In this document: piece after piece, positions 22,713 to 33,300 of the stretch
Position numbering within the stretch: the stretch's first letter is position 1
How the letters are laid out: each line of letters opens with the position of its first letter
NCBI GenBank assembly: GCA_017449265.1
Contig: JAFSJW010000100.1
Coordinates: 1-44,877 of the forward strand
Reading direction: 5' to 3'
Origin: Treponema sp.
GTDB lineage: Bacteria > Spirochaetota > Spirochaetia > Treponematales > Treponemataceae
Length of the DNA: 44,877 nucleotides
Made by a program: the position numbers and the translations under genes
Notes under the pieces: generated by a model
The model's input: only the letters and a program-made list of their open reading frames with translations
What the model was told of the DNA's origin: nothing
Database searches by the model: none

Positions 22713-24452
22713 ATGAAAACAAAACAAACTCTTACAACATTTTTCCTTGCGACAATATTAATGACAACCTCCTGCAGTACAGGCAGCGGAGGAGGCGGTG
22801 GCGGAAGCTCCTCCAGCAGCACAACAACAACAACTACATCAAGCACAGTAACCGCATCAGAATCTAAGACCGTAACATTTGACTCCTCAAATCCAAGTAT
22901 AGAAGTAGGAACTTCTGTAAAAAAGCTTACGATAAACGGGCTTTCCGGACAGGCAGGAAAAGCTATTTATCTAGCAGAAGTAAACAACTCAAGCACAGAT
23001 ATTTCGCTCTCAAACATACGGTATGTTACCGCCGTTTCTGGCATAACGACTCCCGTTTACACTTCCTCCGACATATCGGCAGAAAGCACTCTTTTTTCGG
23101 ATATGCAAAACGGAAGCCTTTGCAGCGATGTTCTTGATGTTGACGAAAACGCCGTTTCAGAACCGTTTTCAAGAACCGCCAACTATGATTCCGTAGTTAG
23201 GACATATAACATCGGCGAAACAAAGACAATCATGAATCCAGAAAGTTCGGCAAGTATGACAGTAAAGCTGCTTGCAAAATCAGGAGTTGCCTATGTCTGG
23301 GGCAGCACTACCGACAATTACACTGAATCAAATTTCACAAAAGCAGATTTATTGTGCCAAAGATTCAGCGATGTATACGTTCTTGACAGAACTGTTTTCG
23401 GCTCAGAACCGAATGTTATGTTCAGCTCAAACTCAGCCACTTCTACTGTATCAATAGAATCAATAAGCGATACAGGAACTATGGTAAACATCGTGCTGTA
23501 CAAAATGAGCGATACAACGATGGGACTGTTCTCGCGGAATGATTTTTACAACAACTCAACATCGAACAAAGGCAAGTACTTTTACCTGAATTCGTACCAA
23601 GCTCAGAATGCAACGAACGAAATAACTTTGACAATGGCACACGAATTCACCCATATGATTCAGTTCAATCAGAAAATAATCGGGCGGGTGGCATCAGGAA
23701 AAACCGCGCTCAGCTTTCCGACCGCATATGTAGAAATGATGGCAGATATTGCGAAAGATTTGGTTGCCAATTATTTTGAAATCGGGGACACAGAGAATGC
23801 AAAAACACGGTTCAAGACTTTCAACTCAAGCTATTTCACTGTTGGAATGACAGGATACGACTCAAGCAACTATTATTACGCAACGAATTTTGCTTTCGGC
23901 GCATGGCTTTGCAGAAATTACGGTGGTGCAAGGCTTGCAAAGGAAATAATGCAAAACGATTCTGAGGGAGACGATTCCATCGTTGCCGCAGTCAATTCAT
24001 TAAACGGAACGAATTACACGATGGCGCAGCTCATAGCCCAGTTCGTTCAGGCAATAACGGCCTCCGGCTCACAATACACTCTGAACAAGGCAGTTTCAGC
24101 CTCTGTCGTATGCCCTGGAACAAGTCTTTCAAGCGGCGCAGATTATAATTACACTCAGAGCGCAATAAATGTATTCGATCTTTCGTCCGTATACGGAAGC
24201 TCCGTTCCGACAAACCAGTACCAGCGGTTTTCGATGAACGGTCCGCTTCTCATGCCGGCAACCTCGCAGATGAAATCATTTTACAATACTTTTACTTCGC
24301 TGAAAGGCTCGCATGGCGTATCGCTCCACAAAATCGGAACGGTCAGCGATGGAGCAAGCTCAGCTGTAATCACTTTTTCAGAGACTGGCTCTTCCAGCCT
24401 TACGATGTATGTAATAATTGGGGAAAACAGAAATATCTACGGTGAAAGATAA
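22713..24452 (+). CDS. Lipoprotein zinc metalloprotease (HExxH, M30-like)
   Basis: I start at ATG 22713, because MKTKQTLTTFFLATILMTTS ending in Cys21 is a lipoprotein signal peptide; an upstream ATT/ATG-poor extension has none. The mature protein begins with a Gly/Ser/Thr linker to about residue 48. The zinc site is MAHEFTHMIQF (His-Glu-Phe-Thr-His), and TAYVEMMADIAKD about 30 residues later is the likely glutamate third ligand, the layout seen in hyicolysin-like M30 peptidases. About 579 residues. It is probably displayed on the cell surface or periplasmic side and degrades host or plant proteins. It follows two tRNA genes and precedes a SPOR protein. Confidence 0.75.
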   Translation: MKTKQTLTTFFLATILMTTSCSTGSGGGGGGSSSSSTTTTTTSSTVTASESKTVTFDSSNPSIEVGTSVKKLTINGLSGQAGKAIYLAEVNNSSTDISLSNIRYVTAVSGITTPVYTSSDISAESTLFSDMQNGSLCSDVLDVDENAVSEPFSRTANYDSVVRTYNIGETKTIMNPESSASMTVKLLAKSGVAYVWGSTTDNYTESNFTKADLLCQRFSDVYVLDRTVFGSEPNVMFSSNSATSTVSIESISDTGTMVNIVLYKMSDTTMGLFSRNDFYNNSTSNKGKYFYLNSYQAQNATNEITLTMAHEFTHMIQFNQKIIGRVASGKTALSFPTAYVEMMADIAKDLVANYFEIGDTENAKTRFKTFNSSYFTVGMTGYDSSNYYYATNFAFGAWLCRNYGGARLAKEIMQNDSEGDDSIVAAVNSLNGTNYTMAQLIAQFVQAITASGSQYTLNKAVSASVVCPGTSLSSGADYNYTQSAINVFDLSSVYGSSVPTNQYQRFSMNGPLLMPATSQMKSFYNTFTSLKGSHGVSLHKIGTVSDGASSAVITFSETGSSSLTMYVIIGENRNIYGER

Positions 24453-24517
24453 ATCTGCCCGAAATTGATTTCTGGCAGTCTATTAAACTTCCGCCCGCAT
24501 TTTCCGAAAATTCAAAA

Positions 24518-25489
24518 ATGAAGCATTTTCTTGGATTTGCAATTTTCATTTTTGGATTTTCCCTTTTTTCCCAGACTTCTTCCACAGCCGCGAACAAATT
24601 GATTCTTGAGGCGGCTGGGAAAGCCTCCGTAAACGAAACAATATCGTTTCTCTCCAAAAATATCTCGTCCCTAGAAACTGATTCTGACAAGAAGGCGGCG
24701 TTTTCTTTCCTCGGAGCTTTGCAAGAGCAAGCTGGAAAATTTGAGGCCGCAAAAAAATCATACACTTCCGCCGCCGCACTCGCCGGCTCCACAAATTCAG
24801 AAAAGCTCGTCATTTCAGCTGTGCGATGCGCACTGAATTCGGGAGACGCAGAGTCCGCCCTGTCGTTTCTGAAATCAAGCGTAAGGGACTCAAACGATGC
24901 TTACATTCAGGCTCAGATAAAACTCTACGAGCAATGGGCTTTTCTATGCAAGGCAAACAGCGCGAAAGAAACAGAGAAACCTGTTGCTGCACTAAAATCA
25001 TTTCTGAGTGACAAATCTATGACATCTGTTATGCCAAGCATACTACTCACACTCTGGCACATAACAGGTGAAGATTCTTACTCATCAAAGCTGAAAACAG
25101 ATTTTCCTTCCTCGCCTGAAACAAAAATCATAAAGGGAGAGATTAACGCGCTTCCCACACCGTTCTGGCTTTTCATGCCCCGAAAAGAAACTGCATTTCC
25201 TGAAATTGCCCAGATGCCTCTGAAAAAATCCGCTCCAAGCAGCGAAAAAGAGCCTTCTTCATCTGCGGAGAAAATTGTCCGGGAGCAGCTGGGACTTTTC
25301 CGCGATGTATCGAATGCGAACGCACTTGCAGAAAAAGTGAAATCGAAGGGATTCGATGCAAAAATCATGCTGGAAAAAAGACCGAGCGGCAATGTGTACT
25401 ATATCGTCGTGGTCGATGAGAACAAAGATATGTCTATCGGAAAAGAACTCAGGACAGCAGGTTTTGAGTGCTATCCTGTTTTTGAATGA
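24518..25489 (+). CDS. Secreted SPOR-domain protein with TPR-like helices
   Basis: A 323-residue protein with a signal peptide (FLGFAIFIFGFSLFSQ, cleaved after about residue 19), a helical TPR-like middle (about 45-150; FLGALQEQAGKFEAAKKSY and SALSFLKSSVRDSNDAY), a Ser/Pro/Glu linker, and a C-terminal SPOR domain (about 250-323; REQLGLFRDVSNANALAEKV then FECYPVF). SPOR domains bind peptidoglycan stripped of stem peptides at division sites, so a role in septal or envelope maintenance is likely. It follows the metalloprotease by 65 bp and ends 19 bp from convergent ribH. Confidence 0.75.
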   Translation: MKHFLGFAIFIFGFSLFSQTSSTAANKLILEAAGKASVNETISFLSKNISSLETDSDKKAAFSFLGALQEQAGKFEAAKKSYTSAAALAGSTNSEKLVISAVRCALNSGDAESALSFLKSSVRDSNDAYIQAQIKLYEQWAFLCKANSAKETEKPVAALKSFLSDKSMTSVMPSILLTLWHITGEDSYSSKLKTDFPSSPETKIIKGEINALPTPFWLFMPRKETAFPEIAQMPLKKSAPSSEKEPSSSAEKIVREQLGLFRDVSNANALAEKVKSKGFDAKIMLEKRPSGNVYYIVVVDENKDMSIGKELRTAGFECYPVFE

Positions 25490-25508
25490 ATCAGCACATT
25501 CAGAAAAA

Positions 25509-25982
25509 TCACTTGCCGCGCACTTGCTTAAGGAGATTTATCATTTCGATTGCGCTCATAGCGCAGTCATATCCCTTGTTTCCGGCTTTTGTTCCGGCGC
25601 GCTCTATTGCCTGCTGGATTGTGTCTGTGGTAAGAACGCCGAAAAGCACAGGAAGCCCCGTGGAAAGAGAAACCTGCGCAATTCCTTTTGAAACCTCGGC
25701 GCACACATAATCGTAATGGCTCGTTGAGCCTCTGATTACAGCTCCCAGTGCGATTACCGCATCGTATTTTCCGCTCTCGGCAAGGTGCTTTGCGGCTACA
25801 GGAATCTCAAAGCTGCCAGGTACCCAGCACAAATCAATGTCCTCGTCCTTCACATCGTGGCGCAAAAGAGCATCCCTAGCTCCCTCAATCAGCTTTGACA
25901 CGATAAATTCATTGAACCTAGCCGCAACGAGCGCGATTCTCATGTTGCCGCCAGCAACAAGTTTTCCTTCAATAATATTCAT
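25509..25982 (-). CDS. ribH: 6,7-dimethyl-8-ribityllumazine synthase
   Basis: A 157-residue enzyme condensing 5-amino-6-ribitylaminouracil with dihydroxybutanone phosphate, the penultimate step of riboflavin synthesis. Conserved blocks: [20 protein letters not shown], then [20 protein letters not shown], then [20 protein letters not shown] with the catalytic His, and [21 protein letters not shown] start at ATG 25982, which has GAGGAA before it; an upstream Met at 26036 would add 18 non-conserved residues. It lies downstream of ribBA in the same direction, 76 bp away. Confidence 0.95.
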   Translation of the reverse strand: MNIIEGKLVAGGNMRIALVAARFNEFIVSKLIEGARDALLRHDVKDEDIDLCWVPGSFEIPVAAKHLAESGKYDAVIALGAVIRGSTSHYDYVCAEVSKGIAQVSLSTGLPVLFGVLTTDTIQQAIERAGTKAGNKGYDCAMSAIEMINLLKQVRGK

Positions 25983-26058
25983 ATTTTCCTCGCTTATTAA
26001 ATTATTTTTGGTGATAATAGACATGTTCGGAAACATCAGTTTCCAAACACATCTAATC

Positions 26059-27258
26059 TTATAATTTCAGCATATGATTCATACGAATCGCTTTTGTTTT
26101 CAGATAATTCTCGTCCTCTTTACGAACAGGAACCTGAATATCAACGCGTCCAGTAATCTCAAGCCCGCAATCCTTGCAGTTAATCTTTTCGATTTTGTCA
26201 GGATTGTTCGTCATAAGCCTGATTCTGCTGATTCCCAAATTTTTCAGAATCTGGATTCCACAGTTGTAGTCGCGAGCATCGGCTGGCAGCCCCAGCCGTA
26301 AGTTTGCGTCAACAGTATCAAGCCCTCTGTCCTGCAAGCTGTACGCCCGGATTTTGTTCAAAAGACCTATTCCCCGACCTTCCTGCCTGAGATAAACAAG
26401 AACGCCGCGTTTCTCTTGGGCAATTTTCCTCATTGCCGCATCGAACTGCTCGCCGCAGTCACATTTTAGCGAACCGAACGCATCTCCTGTAAGGCACTCG
26501 GAATGAACGCGGCAAAGAATGTCGTCTCCGCCAGAAACATCGCCCATGACAAGAGCGGCGTGTTCCAGTCCGTTGGTCAAATCCCTGTACCCGAAGATTT
26601 TGAACTCGCCGTATTTTGTAGGAAGTTTTGCTTCTGCCACGCGCTCAATGACTTTTTCGTGGGACTTTCTGTATCGTATCAGCTGCTCGATTGAAACTAT
26701 TTTAAGCCCGAATTCACGAGCCATTTTTTCAAGCTCTGGAAGCCGCGCCATTTTTCCGTCAGAACTCATAATCTCGCAGCAAAGACCAGCTTCTTTTAGC
26801 CCCGCAAGGCGGCAGAAATCAACAGTAGCCTCGGTATGTCCGTTCCGAACAAAAACGCCTCCTTTCCGCGCAATCAGCGGGAACATATGTCCCGGGCGGC
26901 GAAAATCAGAAGGCTTGGTATCTTCGCGCACAAGAGCCATTGCCGTAGCGGAACGGTCAAATGCAGATATTCCCGTAGATGTTGAAACATGGTCAACAGA
27001 GACGGTAAAAGCCGTTTCGTGATTGTCCGTATTCTCCCCTACCATTGGCGGGAAATCAAGGCGATGGGCTATTTCCAACGAAACAGGCATACAGATAAGA
27101 CCTTTTCCGTAAGTCGCCATGAAATTCACATTCTCAGGCGTGGCAAATTCCGCCGCACAAATAAAATCGCCCTCATTCTCACGATCCTCATCGTCCGTGA
27201 CCATGATAAGCTTTCCTTTTTTCAAATCATAAATAGCTTCTTCGATTGTATCAAACAT
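26059..27258 (-). CDS. ribBA: Bifunctional dihydroxybutanone-phosphate synthase / GTP cyclohydrolase II
   Basis: 399 residues. The N-terminal RibB half has the acidic metal loop [11 protein letters not shown] and [15 protein letters not shown]. The C-terminal RibA half (from about 205) has the zinc cysteines [19 protein letters not shown] and the GTP-binding [12 protein letters not shown]. Both halves look active, giving two of the committed steps of riboflavin synthesis. I start at ATG 27258 (MFDTIEEA), since the next upstream Met adds 12 unlikely residues. No Shine-Dalgarno precedes it; a TTGACA/TAAAAC pair would start transcription almost at the ATG, so a nearly leaderless transcript is possible. 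A long inverted repeat lies 25-75 bp upstream. Confidence 0.95.
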   Translation of the reverse strand: MFDTIEEAIYDLKKGKLIMVTDDEDRENEGDFICAAEFATPENVNFMATYGKGLICMPVSLEIAHRLDFPPMVGENTDNHETAFTVSVDHVSTSTGISAFDRSATAMALVREDTKPSDFRRPGHMFPLIARKGGVFVRNGHTEATVDFCRLAGLKEAGLCCEIMSSDGKMARLPELEKMAREFGLKIVSIEQLIRYRKSHEKVIERVAEAKLPTKYGEFKIFGYRDLTNGLEHAALVMGDVSGGDDILCRVHSECLTGDAFGSLKCDCGEQFDAAMRKIAQEKRGVLVYLRQEGRGIGLLNKIRAYSLQDRGLDTVDANLRLGLPADARDYNCGIQILKNLGISRIRLMTNNPDKIEKINCKDCGLEITGRVDIQVPVRKEDENYLKTKAIRMNHMLKL

Positions 27259-27282
27259 ATAAAATAGTTTTATATAAAAGCA

Positions 27283-27333
27283 TTTTCCTGTCAATTGATT
27301 TTGAAGATTTCTCCAAATGAATTGACAGGAAAA
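27283..27333. repeat. 14-bp perfect inverted repeat upstream of ribBA
   Basis: The arms (27283-27296 and 27320-27333) are perfectly complementary, with 23 bases between. Each contains TTGACA or its complement. The right arm lies beyond, and the left arm inside, the putative ribBA promoter. No U-tract follows in either direction, so it is unlikely to be a terminator. Confidence 0.7.
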
Positions 27334-27354
27334 AATACCGATAGCGCAATAAAA

Positions 27355-30300
27355 TCAGACTTTTACGGCTTTCCTGTGCCTCAGGTAATACAAAACGCAC
27401 TCCACATTTTCAGGCTCAATTCCCATCATCTCGCAGATTGCGCTCCTGTAGCACTCAATCTGTCCGAAATGCTCCTCAGGGCAGATGTTTTGGTCGGTCT
27501 TGTAATCCACCACAAGATATTTTTTCTCGCCAGTCTTTACGACCAGGTCAATCTGACCGTTAAAAATAACACCATGCTCAGAATAGTCCCGAGAAAAGTA
27601 CTTAAAGTCATACTCGGCCTTGAGCCAGCCATATTTTTCCCGAGCCTCGGAAACACTCTTGAAAAGCTCAGTCTTTTCAAAATCGTCTGCCATTTTGTTC
27701 GCTACAGAGTACACTTCCTGAATTTTTTTATCATCGTTGTCCAGTCCAACAAGGAATCTGGCATTTATTTCAGGCTCAAGCCCCTTCATGCGCGCCTCAA
27801 GGAACGCATGTGCAATCGAACCGAAATCGTTGTAGCTGAATCTTCCTCCGCTCCGATTCACAATATCCGTAATCTCAGGATAGGACTCATCGCCCTCCAG
27901 ATTTTGAACGGGCGTTTTGAGCTTGCTCGGACTCATGTATATCTCAGGAACATTCTCTGCCAGAACAATTTCCGCATTACCAAAAACCGCCCCAGCCTCT
28001 TCAAGCAGCCTTTTCTTCGCCGCAGAATCATTCATTCGGGCAACAGCAGTTTCACCGTCAAGCCGCGCTTTTTTTCTTTCGGCCTGATTTTTTTCAAAAG
28101 TCTCTTTTTTGAACTCAATGAAAGAAAAAGGCGAATCCGCTTTTGCAACACGATTTCCGTCACCGTCAGTCACCGTGTAATAATCGATAAGCGGAAGCAT
28201 GAGCTGGTAGATTGTCTTTGCGGGCGCATACTCATAATCTTTGTCGCCAAGAGTGAATGTCTCGCCTATAATGCCCGGCTTGAAACATTCAACAGGCATA
28301 GATTTTCCGCCGCCTGCAGAAGGCCCTTTCAGCTCGCCTTTGTAATTTCCAACAATGTACAAAAGCCGTTCAGCCCGCGTAAAAGCAACATAAGCCACGC
28401 GCCTAAGCTCCGCGCAAGATTTTTTCATGTTATCGGAAGCATACTCATCAATGAAAAAATTCGCATCGGCAGTTCTTTTCACAGAATAATCTGAGGCAGG
28501 AGCCAGCCGCAACGCTTTTGTTTCTTCGGACTCCACGGTTTTTATCATAATATTGCGCTTTTCATCATACGAAACATTCTGGTTGTCGCTTTTGTTCGCT
28601 TTTGCTGGATTTGAGACCGCGCACACAAAAACAACCTTGAACTCAAGCCCCTTACTTTTGTGAATCGTCATAATCTTCACGCTGTCACTTTCGTTCAGCG
28701 GTATATCAAGCCCGTCAAGTTTCTCAGCCTCGTCCTTGTATGTTTCAACCTCGTCCAGAAAACGCGCAAGGCACTGAACATTCTCTTCGCTTTTTCGCGC
28801 AATCTCAAAAAGAATGTCATACAGTCCCGCATACATCGAAACTTCCTGATTCCACAGAGTTTCATACCGATAGCCCAAATCATACCAAAGATGACTCAAA
28901 GTTTTCGTAAGTTTCTCGCAGTGAAGAAGTCGTTTTGTTTCCGCAAAATCAACAGCAGCCTTTCTCAATCTTGCCATAGACTCGTCAGAAATAATTCCGT
29001 CACGCATCCGCGAAAAATCAAAAGGCACTTTTGACACAGAAATGATTTTTTCCATTTCGCTGACTGACAAATTCACAAACGGAGAGCAAAGAACTTTTGC
29101 GTAAGCATTGGAATCTTCCGGGTAAACGCAGATTTTCAGATACGAAACAAGGTCATTTATCGGACCGTCAGTGAAAAACCCCTTGTAGATTTCGGTGGAA
29201 TACGGAATTCCTGCCGCAAGCAGCTTGCGCTCAAAAGCATGGAGCGGGGAGCTTGTCCTGAACAAAAGGCAGAAATCACTGTACTTGTAGCGATGCACCG
29301 CCCCGGACTTATCTGTGTACTCGCTTCCTACAAGCCTATTGATTTCGCCTGCAATCCATTCCGCCTCGTAGGAATTAGCCTTTTCCTCAGAAATATCATC
29401 ATTCTCAGAAATTTTCTTTTCTTCGCCAGCCTCGCCCTCTTCCTCGGACTCAGCCGCATTGAACATAACGACTTTTACCAGTGGCTCTTGGCTCGCAGCT
29501 TTTTCTGGGTCTGAGCCAACATACTCGTAACTCGGTTCGTTCTGCAAAAGCTCCAGAGTTTCTTCCTCGGAGAAACGCGTTTTCAGATTCTCCTTTATGT
29601 GATTCGTCATAAAAACTGACGGCGAACCAATGCCAGTTCCACCGAAAATTCCGTTGAACGCATCGATAAGCGACTTTTCCGAACGGTAGTTAGTATTCAG
29701 CATCTTGTGAAGCCCCAGCGTTTCCTTGAGCTTGTTGAAAACGCAGACATCAGCTCCACGGAAAGAATAGATACTTTGTTTCTCGTCGCCTACGAAGAAC
29801 AATTTCTCTGGAGAAAGGCGATTTTTTATCTCATCGAATGTCGGAATCAAATACCGCCCGTCCGAATCGTATCTTTCATTCTCTTTTTCGTCGGCAAGCA
29901 TGAACAAAACATCGCACTGAAGCTGGTTGTCGTCCTGAAATTCATCAATCATAATCTTTGAAAATTTGTTCTGCTCAACATGACGAATCTCCGCATGCTC
30001 CACAAGCGTTTTTCGTGCAAGACAGGCAACATCGTTGAATGTCAGAAGACCGCTCTTGCGCTTGTAGTCGTTTATCTTCGTCTGGAACTCGCACAAAAGC
30101 TCGACGGCTTTTTCCTGCGTCCCATAGCCATTCGTAAAATTCTCATAGTAGATGAAAAACGCAAAGCAATCATAAAGCTGGTTCAATGGCTCTTTGTAAT
30201 TCAGATACAGCTGCCCCTTCCAGTTTGACGCGGGCTTCTTGATTTTGAGGAACGCGCTGACTTCCTGAATAAAATCATGCGCATCAGTTTCAGGCGTAAG

Positions 30301-33300
30301 CTCTGGAACTTTGTTCTCGCTCATAATCCTTGCGAACTCAATCAGATTCGCGCTCTTTGATTTTCCGCCCGAATCATAATCGCCAGCATTTGCCTCATAT
30401 ACCGCCAGCATTTGCCGAATTGCCTTAGTCGCAAGCTCCGCATTTTTTCTGAACAAGGCTTCTATCTCATTTACCTGAATTTCAAGCGATTTTTTGAAAT
30501 CAATCGGGTCGGAAAGATTGTCGTAATGAATCATCGGATATGCAAGAAGATTTTCTGCAAGCGACTGAAAATCAGAAACCTTAGTAAGTTCTTTGATTGC
30601 ATTTCTGAATTCGGGGATGTCCCGCTTTTCAAGCAAAAACCGCAATGATTCCAGATTGATTTTCTTCTCGATTGCCTCCGCATCCATAGTGAACGACGGG
30701 GTGATTCCGTAAAAATGCGCCCCTGCCCGCGCAATCTCCGAAAAGTAGCTGTCCAAAGTCTGAATATGCGCCTTGTCAAAGTCGCTCGTATCAATCCCGG
30801 ATTTTTTGAGCGCGGAGAAAATACGGCTTTTCATCTCGTTTGCGACCTTATTCGTGAATGTAAGCGTCAGGATTCGCTCAAGCCCAGTTCCGTCCTGAAC
30901 GATTTTTACGAAACGACTTGAAAGAACAGTCGTCTTTCCGGAGCCTGCGCCCGCGCTTACCACCACATTCTTCATCTCGTTTTGCGCCTCGCTCTGGTTT
31001 TTGTCAAGGCTGCGCTTTCCGCCCGCGGGCTTTACCTTCGCGCCCCCCGAACCACTGTCTGCCGTCTTCTTCTCGGATTCATTCACCGTAGGATTTTTTG
31101 AAACCGTTCTAGCAAAGGAACTGCCCGCCCGTACAACGGACTCATCACCCGAGACTGTAAAATAGCGGCGGCAAATCGGCCTGAAATCAACGCATCTGGA
31201 ACTTCCGGCGCAAACCGAGTAGCCCTGAAAAAGATTCGTCACGGAAAAATCAAGGTTTTTTAACCCTTTCTCAAAGAATTCATCAGCTTTCTGCAAAAAC
31301 TCCTGCATCGTAGTATCAGTGATTTTTCCGTCAGTACGCCTGGCAGAAAGTTTTATTGGCGCAAACACACGCTTTTCCTGCGGGCGCACATCGCCGTCTT
31401 TTATAGAAAAAAATCCTGCGTCCTCAACCTGAATCGACTCCCCCGTGCTTGAGTCGCACAAATACACATACATCGGAATCTGAAAATCAATATTCTCGTT
31501 CGACTCTTTGTCCTGAACATAGTGAACGGACGGTATCGATTTTTTTGAATTCTTGTAATCGATTATCGTATACAATTTTGTCATGTCGCCGGGCTTTCCT
31601 GAAACATTCTCTTCACGCACAAGAATCAAATCTACCGCGCCTACAAAATAGTAATTTTTGTCTTTCAGCTCAACGGCCTCAGGCGATGACTCAAGTTCCA
31701 CTTCAGTTCCGTAAACCTTGTAGCCAGCAAAAACAGCGGAAAAGTTTCCGATGCTCTCATTAAGCTCATCGAACAAAGAGTCAGCCTCGGAAAACAAAAA
31801 TTCCCCAGTCATAAAACTGATTTCAGTTCGCCAGTCTGATTTTTCCTTAAAGCTGCAAAGAGCCGAATTCAGAGCGGTTCTAAGCACCTCCTCGTCTGTC
31901 GTATCTGAAATCGGGAGATTTTTTTCTTTAAAATGAGCAAAATAATTCTCAAGGATTTTGTGCTTTACAGTTCCGTTTATGAACTCATCTTTCAGCTCTG
32001 TTTCATTTTCAACTGGCTTCAGCTGCAAAACCGTATTGAAAAGCCATCGTCTTGGGCAGCTGTAAAAACTGTTCAAGGTTGTCGCACTGATTTTGTACGC
32101 CCCACGCTTTTCATCGAAAAATTTTTCTTTAAGAACGGCGGAAAGCTGCTCAGAAAAAGACTTGTCCGAGTCATTTGTCGCACCGTTCGACAACGAAAAC
32201 CACTTTTTGAACCCCGAAGCGGACTTTGCGAAAACTTTTTCAGGCGCACAAGTCGTTTTTTCAAGAAACCAGTCTTTTTCGTCCTGAAAAAGATTTTTAG
32301 CCATGCACTCCGAAGAAAGCTCCCTGTCTTTCGATTCGATTGCGCCATGAAGAAAGCCGTAGCCCGCAAAAGAATGTTCCGAGCCTGAGAACAAGGCCTT
32401 TTCTTTTGAATTCACCTTGTACAGCTGGATGAACAGCTTTCCGGTGTCTATATCCATGAAAGATCTGTCGATTTTTTTGATTATATCGCGCTTCTCTTCG
32501 TTCAAAAAACTAAGCGGCTTTGTGGAAACAGAAAGCGAATTCTGCGTTGCGTCAACAAGCACATGAAGCGCAAACGGAGCTGCGCAAGCGGCGCGGTACG
32601 GATAAACCTGCAACGCCGCGCTCTCTCCCTGAGAAAGATATGCGGTTCCGTCCAAATCTGAGAGCCAGAACGAAAACGGCGACACGACAGAATAAGTCTT
32701 GTTTTTGTCCTCGGCAAGTTTTTTTTCAAGCTCCACAAGATTTTTCAGCTCAGTGACGCATCGCGCAAGAATCCTGTTGCTCTCCTCAAACTCAGATTCC
32801 TGCACAGTCCCGTCCGCATCTTTTGCGGCAAAAAATGCCTTTTCATTTATGAATTTTTTCTTAAAATTATTATAAGCACTATATAACTCGGCACAAGTTT
32901 TTGCCGCACCGAATCTGCTCAGAGCATTTTTCAGGTTCCCATAAAAAATCTGGAGCGAAGATTTTTCATTTTCCACAGATTTTTCAGTACGCTTTTTTGG
33001 CGATTCAAATGATTTTTCCCAAATATCAGTTTGACCAAACGATGTAAGACAATTATTCTGCTTTCCGAACATTATGAGCGACTGGATATTTCCTTTTTCA
33101 AGCCACGGAATATCATCGTTCAGGAGAAGGTTCTTTATGCTCTCAAACGAAAAATTCTCCTCAACACATTCACGGATTGAACTGAACAAAGCACCTGCCC
33201 CATAAGAACTGAGTGGTTTGGAATAGCGCATTGTGTGCGGAATCTCATACAAATCAAGCTCCCTGTCAAGATACGGACCGTAGCTGTCCATATCGGGAAC

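Noticed and set aside
27295..28494. A 399-codon plus-strand open frame opposite the AddA end
   Set aside because: It is antisense to strongly conserved AddA nuclease and helicase motifs, and its product (many Arg, His and Phe) resembles no protein. It is a by-product of codon bias.
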